Source: Alphaproteobacteria bacterium
Lineage (GTDB): Bacteria > Pseudomonadota > Alphaproteobacteria > SP197
Length of the DNA: 64,000 nt
Assembly: GCA_009694045.1 (NCBI GenBank)
Contig: SHVY01000008.1
Span: forward strand, 1 to 64,000
Direction: 5' to 3'
How positions within the stretch are numbered: position 1 is the stretch's first letter; every line of letters starts with the position of its first letter. This document shows, piece by piece, positions 18,806-28,209 of this stretch. Position numbers and translations under genes: made by a program. Below the pieces are notes generated by a model. It had not been told where the DNA came from, ran no database searches, and saw only the letters and a list, made by a program, of their open reading frames with translations.

Positions 18806-19351
18806 ATGGAATTCAACAAAATCGCAGGCGGGCTGCTGGGCTCGCTGCTTCTTCTGATGGTCGTCAGCATAGTCGGCGACACGCTTTATCCCCGATTCGG
18901 CCAAGGACACGGCGAGGGGGGCGAAGAGGCCGCCATGGCCTATGTCGTCGAAGTGACCGAGACGGCGGGCACGGCCGAGGCCGCCGCCGAGGAGCCGTTG
19001 GGCGTACGTCTGGCGGCGGCCGACGCGGCCAACGGCGAGAAGGTCGCCAAGAAGTGCGCGAGCTGTCACACCTTCGATGCCGGCGGCGCCAACAAGGTCG
19101 GACCGAACCTGCGTGACATCGTCGGCGCGCCGCGCGCCCACGCGGCCGGCTTCCCGTACTCCGACGCCATCATCGGCCTGGGCGGGACCTGGGGTTACGA
19201 CGAGTTGGATCAGTATCTGACCAGCCCGAAGAAATATGCGCCCGGCACCAAGATGACCTTCGCCGGGCTGAAGAACGCGAAGGACCGGGCCGACCTGATC
19301 GCCTACCTGGCGACGGTGACCACGGCCCCGCCGCCGCCGCCCGCGCCTTAA
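18806..19351 (+). CDS. Membrane-anchored c-type cytochrome (CycM-like)
   Basis: N-terminal TM MEFNKIAGGLLGSLLLLMVVSIVGDTLYP, heme motif KKCASCHTF, KMTFAGLKNAKDRADLIAYLAT. Confidence 0.92.
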   Translation: MEFNKIAGGLLGSLLLLMVVSIVGDTLYPRFGQGHGEGGEEAAMAYVVEVTETAGTAEAAAEEPLGVRLAAADAANGEKVAKKCASCHTFDAGGANKVGPNLRDIVGAPRAHAAGFPYSDAIIGLGGTWGYDELDQYLTSPKKYAPGTKMTFAGLKNAKDRADLIAYLATVTTAPPPPPAP

Positions 19352-20508
19352 CTTCGGAACGGTTCCGGGTCGATGACGCCACCCGATCCAACGGCCTCGG
19401 CCGCGGCGTCGAAGTAGCGGCGCAGGCGGGGGACCACGATCGCTTCGGTGTAACAGGCCATGGCCCGCCGATAGCCGGCGTGCCCAAGCCGGTCGCGCAA
19501 GGCCGGGTCGCCGAGGAGCCGTCGCAGGGCCTCGGCCAGGGCGGCGGGATCGCCGGGCGGCACCACGAGGCCCGTTTCGCCGTCGCGGGTCACGTCGATC
19601 ACGCCGCTGTCGACCCGCGAAGTCACCACGGGCCGGCGGCATAGCTGGGCCTCCACCTGGACCTCGCCGAAGGCCTCGGCGCGGTTGAGGCAGGGCAGAA
19701 CGAAGACGTCGGCGGCGTGGTAGACGGCGACCTTCGTCGTCTCGTCCACGGTCCCGAGAAAGCGCACCCGCTCCGCGACTCCCAGTCGGACCGCCTCCGC
19801 TTCATAGCTCCGCCGCATGGGACCATCGCCAGCGATCAGCAATCTCGCGGCCGGCAGGCGGGCGAGGGCCGCCAGCAGGACCTCGACCCCCTTGTAGTGG
19901 ACGTGGCGGCCGACGAAGGCGAGGACCGGCCCCTCGCCCGGAAGTGATGCGCGGAGCGCCGCTGCTCTCTCGAGGACCGCGGGCGACGCGGCGAACCGCT
20001 CGGCGTTCACGCCGTAGGGGATCGCCACCAGCCGGGCGCGAACCGCGGCGAGTTCGGGCGACGTCTCGCCGTAGCGCGGCGACAGAACCGTCACGCCGAC
20101 GGCGCGCCGCAGGAGACGGCGGTAGAACGGGTGGGTCACCCGGGACAGGGTCTTCTGGCGCACCACGTCGGAATGGTGGGTTACCACCACCGGAACCCGC
20201 GGCAAGGCCATGAGGCAGGCGAGCACCCCCAGGGGATTGGGCGCGTGCAGGTGGATGAGGTCCGGGCGCAACCGCCGGAGCTCGCGGAAGAGACCGGGCG
20301 CGATCTCCTGACTGGCGATGTTGCCGACGCTCGCGACCCGCGTCACCGACACACCACCAACCGACTCGCGAACGGTGCGATTCTCCCGATTGAACACCAG
20401 CACGTCCACGTGATGCCGGTCGATCAGGGCTTCGGCGCAGAACCGAGTGTAGTTCTCGATGCCGCCATGGTCCGGCGCGTAGTACTTACCGAGCTCGACG
20501 ATCCGCAT
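19348..20508 (-). CDS. Glycosyltransferase family 4
   Basis: MRIVELGKYYAPDHGGIENYTRFCAEAL...GPVLAFVGRHVHYKGVEVLLAALARL...FVLPCLNRAEAFGEVQVEAQLCRRPVV. Confidence 0.88.
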   Translation of the reverse strand: MRIVELGKYYAPDHGGIENYTRFCAEALIDRHHVDVLVFNRENRTVRESVGGVSVTRVASVGNIASQEIAPGLFRELRRLRPDLIHLHAPNPLGVLACLMALPRVPVVVTHHSDVVRQKTLSRVTHPFYRRLLRRAVGVTVLSPRYGETSPELAAVRARLVAIPYGVNAERFAASPAVLERAAALRASLPGEGPVLAFVGRHVHYKGVEVLLAALARLPAARLLIAGDGPMRRSYEAEAVRLGVAERVRFLGTVDETTKVAVYHAADVFVLPCLNRAEAFGEVQVEAQLCRRPVVTSRVDSGVIDVTRDGETGLVVPPGDPAALAEALRRLLGDPALRDRLGHAGYRRAMACYTEAIVVPRLRRYFDAAAEAVGSGGVIDPEPFRS

Positions 20509-20525
20509 GGGGCACGGGCGCGGGC

Positions 20526-21521
20526 TCAGCCGGCCGGGCGGTCGAGATACCAGCGCACGGTGCGGCGCAGGCCCTCGGCGAGCCCGACCTCGGCCGACCA
20601 GCCCAGGCGGTCCCGGGCCTTGGTCGTGTCGGCGAAGTTGCGGCGCATCTCGCCGGCAAGGGGCGGCGCGTGGCGCACCGCCACGTTCGTGACGCCGGCG
20701 TCGCGGAGGATCGGCACCAGGGTGTCCGCCAGCTCGCCGACCGACGTTTCGCGGCTGGTGGCGATCTGGAACAGCTCGCCCGCGATTCCGGGAACCGTCG
20801 CGGCGAGACGAATGGCGCGCACCAGGTCATCGATGTAGATGAAGTCTCGGGTCTGGCCGCCGTCACCGAACAGCTCGAGAGGTTCGGCGGCAAGCGCCCG
20901 GCGGACGAACTTGGCCACGACGCTGCCCTTATGGCTGGACCGGGGGCCATAGACATTGCTGAAGCGGAGCGCGACCGTCGCCAACCCGAATCCGTGCGCG
21001 AACGCCGAGCAGTAGCCTTCGCCGGCCAGCTTGCTGGCGCCGTAGGGTGACATCGGTCGGGCCGCCAGGCGCTCGTGGATCGGCGGATCGGCGGCCCCGA
21101 GCGGCGCCCCCGACGAGGCGAAGACGAACCGTTCCACCCGCGCCGTTCGCGCCGCCAGAAGGGCGTTCAGGGTGCCCTCCACGTTGGCGCGGCAATCGCT
21201 CATCGGATCGTCGAGCGATTGCTGCACGCCGGTCGATGCCGCGAGATGAACCAACACGTCCGCCCCGGCGGCGGCCCGGATCAGGAGGCCGGCATCGAGG
21301 ATATCGCCGACGACCAGCTCGACCCCGGCGTTGCCCCCCCGGCCGAGCGGCCGCAGCGTGGCGGCATCCAGGCGATGGACCGACCCAACCCCCGCCAGCG
21401 CCGCCGCGCTCCCGACCGTCAGGTTGTCGATGACCCGAATGGCGTGGTTGCCCTCGGCTTCGAGGGCGGCGATCAGGCTGGTCCCGATGAACCCGCAGCC
21501 GCCGGTGATGAGCCAGCGCAA
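20526..21521 (-). CDS. NAD-dependent epimerase/dehydratase
   Basis: RWLITGGCGFIGTSLIAAL Rossmann motif; SPYGASKLAGEGYCSAFAHGFGLATVALRFSNVYGPRSSH. Confidence 0.88.
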   Translation of the reverse strand: MRWLITGGCGFIGTSLIAALEAEGNHAIRVIDNLTVGSAAALAGVGSVHRLDAATLRPLGRGGNAGVELVVGDILDAGLLIRAAAGADVLVHLAASTGVQQSLDDPMSDCRANVEGTLNALLAARTARVERFVFASSGAPLGAADPPIHERLAARPMSPYGASKLAGEGYCSAFAHGFGLATVALRFSNVYGPRSSHKGSVVAKFVRRALAAEPLELFGDGGQTRDFIYIDDLVRAIRLAATVPGIAGELFQIATSRETSVGELADTLVPILRDAGVTNVAVRHAPPLAGEMRRNFADTTKARDRLGWSAEVGLAEGLRRTVRWYLDRPAG

Positions 21522-21524
21522 GCC

Positions 21525-22673
21525 TCAGCTCCAACGGACGCGGGGAAGGATCTTCCGGGCGTCGATCCGATCGCGATGGGCGATGACCTGCCCCAGCATG
21601 GCCGTCAGAATCCCGGTGGTCATCGGATGCGGCTCTAGACCGAGCTCGGCCAGCCCCTTGTGAGCGGGGTTGTAATAGTGCTCCTCCCGCTCCTTGCGCG
21701 GGTTCGCGAGGTTCTGCACCGTGACGGCCAGGTGCATCGCGCGACCGGCGATCTGGACATGTTCGGCAAGCTGGTTGACCGTGAACGTCTCGGTGAACTG
21801 GTTGAAGATGCGCAGCTCGCCTCGCTGCGCCGGGCTCGACGCGGCCAGCTCAATGCACTGGAGCGTATCCAGCAGGTTGAGGTAACCCCGGGTCTGACCG
21901 CCCTTGCCGTAGACCGTAAGGGGCACGCCGGCGACCGCTTGCACGAGGAACCGGTTCACCACGGTGCCGAAAATGTCGTCGTAGTGGAAGTTCGGCAGCA
22001 GCCGGCCGTCGCGATCCGATTCAGGGGTCGACAGACCGTAGACCGGCCCCTGCATCAGGTCGGTCACCCGCAAGCCATGCACCCGGACGTAGAACCACAG
22101 CAGATCGGTGTCGAGCACCTTGGTCGTGTGGTAGAGCGACCCCGCGGCCCGGGGAAACAGGAAGCGATCCTTCCGCCCTTTGTGTTCGATATCGATCCAG
22201 CCTTCCTCGATGTCGATGTTGGGGGTGCCGTACTCGCCCATGGTGCCGAGCTTGACGATGTGGCAATCGGGCGCGTGTTCCATCGTCGCCCAAATCACGT
22301 TGAACGTCGCGGTCAGGTTGTTGTGCAGCGTGAGCCAGGCCTCGTCGTAGGCGATCATCGAGTAGGGCGCCGACGGCTGCTCGGCGTAGTGAATCGCCAC
22401 GTCGGGCTTGAAATCGGCGAACACCCGGGCGAGGAACCGATAGTCGGCGCAGTCGCCGATCCGGACTTCGATCGATCGCCCGCCCGCCTGGCGGTAGAAC
22501 GTGGCGCGATCTTGCAGGTTGGGCGTCGGGAACAGCGGCTCCGACCCGGTCTCCTGGGCGATGCGGCGCCGCAGGTAGTTGTCGACCGCCATGACCTCGT
22601 GGCCGCGGGCCGCGAAGTGCATCGACGTCGGCCAGCCCAGGTAGCCGTCACCGCCCAACACGAGAACGCGCAT
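21525..22673 (-). CDS. UDP-sulfoquinovose synthase-like (SqdB/SQD1 family) extended SDR
   Basis: MRVLVLGGDGYLGWPTSMHFAARGHEVMAVDNYLRR; HYAEQPSAPYSMI; KLGTMGEYGTPNIDIEEGWIDIEHKGRKDRFLFPRAAGSLYHTTKVLD. Confidence 0.82.
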   Translation of the reverse strand: MRVLVLGGDGYLGWPTSMHFAARGHEVMAVDNYLRRRIAQETGSEPLFPTPNLQDRATFYRQAGGRSIEVRIGDCADYRFLARVFADFKPDVAIHYAEQPSAPYSMIAYDEAWLTLHNNLTATFNVIWATMEHAPDCHIVKLGTMGEYGTPNIDIEEGWIDIEHKGRKDRFLFPRAAGSLYHTTKVLDTDLLWFYVRVHGLRVTDLMQGPVYGLSTPESDRDGRLLPNFHYDDIFGTVVNRFLVQAVAGVPLTVYGKGGQTRGYLNLLDTLQCIELAASSPAQRGELRIFNQFTETFTVNQLAEHVQIAGRAMHLAVTVQNLANPRKEREEHYYNPAHKGLAELGLEPHPMTTGILTAMLGQVIAHRDRIDARKILPRVRWS

Positions 22674-22676
22674 CGA

Positions 22677-23720
22677 TCAAGTCTCCGTCGTCGTCAGCAG
22701 ATGATGCCGGTGCAGAAATCGACGCAGGGATTCACGATCCATCGGCCGTTCCAGCGCCGAGGTATAGGGGCGGGCCTCGTCGGGGCGCCGGGCGCCCGGG
22801 TAGTCGTAGTTGATGTCGCGATAGACCCCACGGAAGGCCGGCAGCACGGCGAAGTAACGGTCGAGCTCCAGCGTTCGACCCGATTCCTCCTCGCTCAACA
22901 GTTCCTCGTACAGCTTTTCGCCCGCCTTGGCGCCGATGCGGTTGATGGCGATGCGATCGGGCCGATGGTCGTGGTGCGGCGCCAACTCCTCGACCATCAC
23001 ATCGGCGAGGTCGGCGATGCGCACGGTCGGCATCTTGGTGACGAACACCTCCCCGCCACGCATGAGCATGACGGCATCGAGCACCAGACGCGCGGCCTCC
23101 TCGACCGCCATGATGAATCGGGACATGCGGTCGTCCGTCAGGGTCAACGGCCCCCCGGCCGCGATCTGTTTCTTGAACAGGGGTATGACCGAACCGCGGC
23201 TGCCCAGCACGTTGCCGAACCGAACCGAGGCGAGCATCGGCGTGGGGCTTCGGCGATTGGCGTTGGCGGCGGTGATGAGCCGCTCGCCCATCAGCTTCGA
23301 GGTGCCCATGACGTTGGTCGGGTTGACCGCCTTGTCCGACGAGGTGAACAGCACCCGGCCCACGGCGCAGGCGAGCGCCGCATCGATCACGTTGCTGGTA
23401 CCGAGGATGTTGATCTGCACCGCGTTGCGCGGCGCCTCCTCGTTCAGGATCACGTGCTTGTAGGCGGCGGCGTGGATCACGATGTCGACGCCACCCATGC
23501 GCTCGATCAAGGTATCCCTGTCGCGCACGTCGCCGGCGTAGAGCCGCACCCGACCATCCCCCGCATAGGACTCGCGATGGAAGAACAGCTCGGTCTCGTT
23601 GTTGTCGATGCCGATGATCTCGCGAACGCCGAGGTCGAGGATCGCCGGCACGAGCGCGCGGCCGATGGTTCCGCAGACGCCCGTGATGAACACGGACGTG
23701 TCGCGCCAGCTATCCTGCAT
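22677..23720 (-). CDS. CapD-like polysaccharide biosynthesis protein (UDP-sugar 4,6-dehydratase family)
   Basis: SVFITGVCGTIGRALVPAILDL; HAAAYKHVILNEEAPRNAVQINILGTSNVIDAA; SSDKAVNPTNVMGTSKLMGERLI; RFGNVLGSRGSVIPLFKKQI. Confidence 0.9.
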   Translation of the reverse strand: MQDSWRDTSVFITGVCGTIGRALVPAILDLGVREIIGIDNNETELFFHRESYAGDGRVRLYAGDVRDRDTLIERMGGVDIVIHAAAYKHVILNEEAPRNAVQINILGTSNVIDAALACAVGRVLFTSSDKAVNPTNVMGTSKLMGERLITAANANRRSPTPMLASVRFGNVLGSRGSVIPLFKKQIAAGGPLTLTDDRMSRFIMAVEEAARLVLDAVMLMRGGEVFVTKMPTVRIADLADVMVEELAPHHDHRPDRIAINRIGAKAGEKLYEELLSEEESGRTLELDRYFAVLPAFRGVYRDINYDYPGARRPDEARPYTSALERPMDRESLRRFLHRHHLLTTTET

Positions 23721-24897
23721 CGGTCGTTTCGTCTCCGGGCCGCGAGGCGGCTCTCTTAGCAGATCGGTCCGCGTCGACCAAGCCGCAAGCGCCCGCCCGC
23801 CCGGCGGCGGCGAGGAAGAACGCCCGGTAGCGGGCGACCTGCCAATCCCAGGCGAGGTCCTCGGGCATCGGGTCCGGCCGCCAGTCGCCGGCCTGGATCA
23901 GGCGTGCCATGTCTTCGGGACCGCGGGCGATCCGGCTCACCAGGTGCGCCACATCGCCCGTCGGGGCGGCGATGACCGGCACGCGCGCCGCCAGCGCCTC
24001 GAACACGACGTTGGGCACGCCGCCTTCCGTGCGCGAGGGGAAGACGACGGCGTCCGCCGCCTGGTAGTACGCCGGCACGTCCGCATGCGGGACGGGCCCG
24101 GCAAGGTGGACGAGTTCAGGGCCGAGGGCCGCGAACTCGGCCACGAACGGCCCTTCCCCAACGATGCAGAATTGGACGGCGCCACCGGCCGCGCCGACCA
24201 GCCGGGCGGCCGCGAGCAGCCGATCGGCGCCCTTGAGGAACGTGAGCCGGCCGACGTAGAGGACCGTTCGCCGATCGGCGGCGAGCCCGAGCCGCCGTTT
24301 CGCCGCCGCACGCTCCGCGGCGCTGGCGGGCCGGAAGGCGCGGACATCGATCGGCTGGGGAAGCACCGCGACCGACCCAGGCGCGCGGCCAGTCCGCGCC
24401 AGCAGCATGGACAGGGACCGCTCGCCGATCGAGACCACGCGATCGCCCCAGCGGTAGGCCGCATCCGCGAGAACCTCATGGATCAGCCAAGCCTTCGCCT
24501 TCGCCACGGGACCCGCGGCCAGGGCCACCTGCTCGTAGCTGTTTCCCGTCATGCGCACGATCGTGGGAACTCCAGCCATGCGCCCGGCCAGGGCCACCGC
24601 CAGCCCCAGGGTCTGCGGCTGGCAGGCGTTCATCAGCAGGTCGGGGCGCTCCCGGCGGCAGTAGGCGCGACATGCCAGGATGCCGGCGAGCGGCTCGAGG
24701 ATCGCCGGACCGGGCGCCCGGTAGGGGAGGATCCGGAAGTGAGCGCGGATGCGGGCGGGCGGGTTCCGGTCGGCGAGCAGAAGATCGCAGTGGAACGTTC
24801 CGTTCAGGATCTCGCCGAGATTGCCGAGGAAGGCGTGGAAGTTGGGCGCGAGCCGCCGGCCGGCGAGCACGCCCAGCCGGGGGAGGTCATCGCCCAT
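23710..24897 (-). CDS. Glycosyltransferase family 4
   Basis: VLYVGRLTFLKGADRLLAAARLV...YYQAADAVVFPSRTEGGVPNVVFEALAARVPVIAAPTGDV; probable start MGDDLPRLGV. Confidence 0.85.
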   Translation of the reverse strand: MGDDLPRLGVLAGRRLAPNFHAFLGNLGEILNGTFHCDLLLADRNPPARIRAHFRILPYRAPGPAILEPLAGILACRAYCRRERPDLLMNACQPQTLGLAVALAGRMAGVPTIVRMTGNSYEQVALAAGPVAKAKAWLIHEVLADAAYRWGDRVVSIGERSLSMLLARTGRAPGSVAVLPQPIDVRAFRPASAAERAAAKRRLGLAADRRTVLYVGRLTFLKGADRLLAAARLVGAAGGAVQFCIVGEGPFVAEFAALGPELVHLAGPVPHADVPAYYQAADAVVFPSRTEGGVPNVVFEALAARVPVIAAPTGDVAHLVSRIARGPEDMARLIQAGDWRPDPMPEDLAWDWQVARYRAFFLAAAGRAGACGLVDADRSAKRAASRPGDETTDAG

Positions 24898-25804
24898 GCG
24901 GCACGAACGTGGCCGCATCGCCGAGGGGCCGGCAGGGGAGACCCGCGAGGTCCCGCAACATCGCCCGCATGAGCCCCGCGCCGCCGGCGATTTCGAGGCA
25001 GGCGGGGTGCAGCAGCAGCGTGGCGAAGCCGGCGCTCAGGAGGCGATCGTCGACTTGCCGCCGGACTCCGTTCCACCACGCATCCGGCGCCGCGCGGGCG
25101 ATCACGATGGGTCGTCGCGGCACCCCCAGTGCGCGGCGCGCCACCTCCCTGGCGGCCTGTGCCAGGTGGCCGCGCCGCCACGGTGGGCGGGCCGCGCGCC
25201 AGGGATGGTCACGCAGCGCCTGCTCGCCCGCCAGCACGTCGGGCCGCAGGTCGCCGTGCGCCATGGTGTCGTGATCGACGTCCGTGTTGATCGGCACCGA
25301 CACCAGGCCCGAGGCGATCCGCTCGATTCGGCCGCGTGCATCGACCGCGTCCGAGACGACGGCCACGTCGGTTCCGGCGAGGACAGACCGGGTGATCGCA
25401 TCGCCGAAGAACGCGTGGGTGCGCCACGCGCGGATGGAACCCTGGGTCGCCTCGCGCAGCGCGCCGAGGGTCCGGGCGACGTCCCTGGCTTGGGCTTCCC
25501 GGGAACCGTAGAACGAGCCCGTGAACCGGTGCCGCAGAGCGTGCCGCCAAGTCGGCCGCAGGCCATTCCAGGTATGTCCACCCACGGCCACGCCCGGGAC
25601 GGCGGCGAGGCGCGCCACCGCGCCCGGGGATTCCCGCGCGCAAAGCCCGGTGAGAAACAGGGTGACGGGCACGCCCGCCTCGGCGGCGAGCCTGGCGAAA
25701 GCTTCGGCGCAGTCGATCTCGGAGCGGGCGCCATGGCGCGCCAGCCACGCCTGATCCCGACCGCCCATGGCGGAATCGTGCACGTCCCCGGTCACGAAGA
25801 TCAA
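24887..25804 (-). CDS. Polysaccharide deacetylase-like protein
   Basis: MIFVTGDVHDSAMGG...FARLAAEAGVPVTLFLTGLCARES...VAVGGHTWNGLRPTW resembles the NodB-like beta/alpha barrel. Confidence 0.6.
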   Translation of the reverse strand: MIFVTGDVHDSAMGGRDQAWLARHGARSEIDCAEAFARLAAEAGVPVTLFLTGLCARESPGAVARLAAVPGVAVGGHTWNGLRPTWRHALRHRFTGSFYGSREAQARDVARTLGALREATQGSIRAWRTHAFFGDAITRSVLAGTDVAVVSDAVDARGRIERIASGLVSVPINTDVDHDTMAHGDLRPDVLAGEQALRDHPWRAARPPWRRGHLAQAAREVARRALGVPRRPIVIARAAPDAWWNGVRRQVDDRLLSAGFATLLLHPACLEIAGGAGLMRAMLRDLAGLPCRPLGDAATFVPHGR

Positions 25805-25813
25805 GGACCCGAC

Positions 25814-26824
25814 TCACGCATACCGCACGAGGTCGACGACCAGGATGCCGAGGACGGTGAGGATGGCGCCGCCCAGCACCGCCACGACGAAGATCTTGAA
25901 CGGTTCCGGATAGGTCGGGAGATCGGAGACCGACACGCTGTCCACGAACTTCGCCGCGAACGGCAGGGACGAACTCGCGAGCAGCAACCGCCGCTCCTCG
26001 CTGACCATGGCCGAGAGCATCGCCGTGCGGTGCTCCTGCAGCGTGATCTCCTCCAGTTTCTCGCGGATATAGGCGATCTGTTCGGCGGATCGGGCGATGG
26101 TGCGTTCCTTGATGATCGCATCGGTCTCGTCCAGGACGAGCTGCAGCAACGCCCGGGCGAACGCCGGATCGCGGTAGCTGAACTCGATCACGTACATTCC
26201 GGTGCCGAGCGGATCGCTGACCGTGAACTCCTTGGTCAGGAAGCCGGCGAGAGTCGTCGGCGTCGGGGGGACCCACGACGGCTGACCGACCAGCTCGCGC
26301 AGCCCCATCTGGAGCCGTGCGAGCGGGCTTGCGGGAGGCAGCCAAGCGACGTTCGCAGCGTCCCACCGGGTGGCCATGAGCTGGCGCAGGACGTGGTGTC
26401 GGGTCTCGAGCCGTTGGGCAAGGGTCGCGGAGGTGAGCACCTGGAGGAACTCCGTGAACGCCGGGGCGCTCGAGGACGCGCCAAGATCGAGGCCGAGCTG
26501 GCTCGCGCCCAGGGCGAGGGAGGACAGCGCGCCACCGAGCTTGCTGGTCGACGTGGATTCGGTCGCGGTGACCACGGTGCGCGCGGTATAGAGCGGCGTG
26601 GTCCTCAGCATCCAGCCATAGGCCGCGAGCGCGGCGAGCGCGCTGACCAGACCGATCAACCACCATTTCCGCGCGATGCGGCGCACGAGCGCAAGCAGCG
26701 AGCCCTCCGGCACCGGCACGAGACGGGGCTCGCCCGGCGCGGCGGGCGCAACCGGTGGTGGATCCACCGGAAACGTCGAGGACGGCGCGGCCGCACCAGC
26801 CCCGGGATCGGTTTCCACGTTCAT
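25814..26824 (-). CDS. Wzz/GumC-like chain-length determinant protein without a kinase domain
   Basis: N-terminal TM WWLIGLVSALAALAAYGWMLRTTPLYTARTVVTATES, long helical region, C-terminal TM FVVAVLGGAILTVLGILVVDLVRYA. Confidence 0.8.
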   Translation of the reverse strand: MNVETDPGAGAAAPSSTFPVDPPPVAPAAPGEPRLVPVPEGSLLALVRRIARKWWLIGLVSALAALAAYGWMLRTTPLYTARTVVTATESTSTSKLGGALSSLALGASQLGLDLGASSSAPAFTEFLQVLTSATLAQRLETRHHVLRQLMATRWDAANVAWLPPASPLARLQMGLRELVGQPSWVPPTPTTLAGFLTKEFTVSDPLGTGMYVIEFSYRDPAFARALLQLVLDETDAIIKERTIARSAEQIAYIREKLEEITLQEHRTAMLSAMVSEERRLLLASSSLPFAAKFVDSVSVSDLPTYPEPFKIFVVAVLGGAILTVLGILVVDLVRYA

Positions 26825-26895
26825 CGGCGCGCAGACTACGCGCACCGCGGGGTACTTGCCAGCCTCACGCTATGGGGGCACGATCCGATCGGAAC

Positions 26896-28209
26896 ATGAC
26901 CCCCTACCTTCTGCAGCTTTCGCACATCACGGAACCGCAGATCAGCGTCTTCTATGTGCTGTTCGCGTACGGGCTGTTCGGAACCATCCTGGTTGGGGTC
27001 CTCCGCGCATCCGGCGCCGACCGGCGCCAGACCCTCGACTACGTGGTGCTGTTCACGTGGTTCGTCGGCGTAGTCGGGGTCGTCTTCTGGGTGGTCGGGG
27101 CCGTGCGCCTTCCGCCCGACTCGCGGTTCTACTGGCGGGTCGCGACGATGATCTCGAAGGCCGGCTTCTCCGACGCCGCCCTCGATTCGGGATTGATGCG
27201 GGGCCTCTCCAATCTGGGCGTGAACACGTTCCTGCTGTTCGAAGCTGCCGTCGCATCAATTCTTCCACCACGCTATGATATCTTGCAGATCATGAATATT
27301 TTCATCGTCTGCCTGGCAATTTTCGTGCAAGACCGCATTGCTCGCATGATGTTCGGCGCGAAATTTTCATATCTTATACCAATTTTGTTTTTCATTTATT
27401 TCGCCCTATATTGGAGATGCCTGCACAACAACCGGGAACCCCTGGTTCTGCTTTTCCTGGGTCTGTGGATCTGGGGATTGCTCCGCTGGTACGGTGGCGG
27501 CCCGAGATGGGCGCTCGTCGTCGCCGTCCTCGCCGGCATCATGGTCGTCATGCTGCGCGCCGAGAACGTCGTCATCATGATGGCGTTCGTCGCCCTGTAC
27601 GCCCTGGCGACGGCCCGCAGTGCCCTGGTGCTGGTGCCGCGCCTGGCGGTGATCGTGGTGGCGGCGGGGATCGCCGTGGCCATGGCCTTCGAGATCACCT
27701 ACGGCGATCCCCTGCGGGCGGTGAACTTCGCGCGCACATTGCGCATGGATGGGGGCTATTTCCTCGTGCTGCCCGAGCTTGAATCGTATGTCGACGTGCT
27801 GTGGCAGTTCCCGATCAGCCTGTCCTTCTTCCTGGTTCCCATCAAACCGTGGGAGGTGTGGATCGGCGCCGAGTACATCCTGGACTACGTGCATTCGCTC
27901 ACCGCGCTCGCGATCCTCGTTGCCCAGGTGGTGGGGATCCGGCATGCCCTGGTCCACCACCCGCGGCGGCGGATTCTCGCCGTCCTCGCCCTGTCGCTTC
28001 TGGCGATGGCGTGCATCTACTCCCTGCCCGAGGTGTCGGCCGAGTCGGCCGCCCGGCATTCGCTCTTCTGGTATTACGGCTTGATGTTCTTCGCCGCCCT
28101 CGGCGTCGAGCGTACCCGGGTAGGATTGGCGAGGCTCGCCCGCGCCTATCGCAGGGACGGCCGCCTGGGTCCGCTTCCCGCGCCGCAACGGGGGGCGAGG
28201 GGCGCGTGA
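26896..28209 (+). CDS. Polytopic membrane protein, candidate Wzy/EpsG-type polymerase
   Basis: Many hydrophobic segments; located between a Wzz-like protein and a beta-helix polysaccharide protein; contains an AT-rich internal tract. Confidence 0.6.
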   Translation: MTPYLLQLSHITEPQISVFYVLFAYGLFGTILVGVLRASGADRRQTLDYVVLFTWFVGVVGVVFWVVGAVRLPPDSRFYWRVATMISKAGFSDAALDSGLMRGLSNLGVNTFLLFEAAVASILPPRYDILQIMNIFIVCLAIFVQDRIARMMFGAKFSYLIPILFFIYFALYWRCLHNNREPLVLLFLGLWIWGLLRWYGGGPRWALVVAVLAGIMVVMLRAENVVIMMAFVALYALATARSALVLVPRLAVIVVAAGIAVAMAFEITYGDPLRAVNFARTLRMDGGYFLVLPELESYVDVLWQFPISLSFFLVPIKPWEVWIGAEYILDYVHSLTALAILVAQVVGIRHALVHHPRRRILAVLALSLLAMACIYSLPEVSAESAARHSLFWYYGLMFFAALGVERTRVGLARLARAYRRDGRLGPLPAPQRGARGA

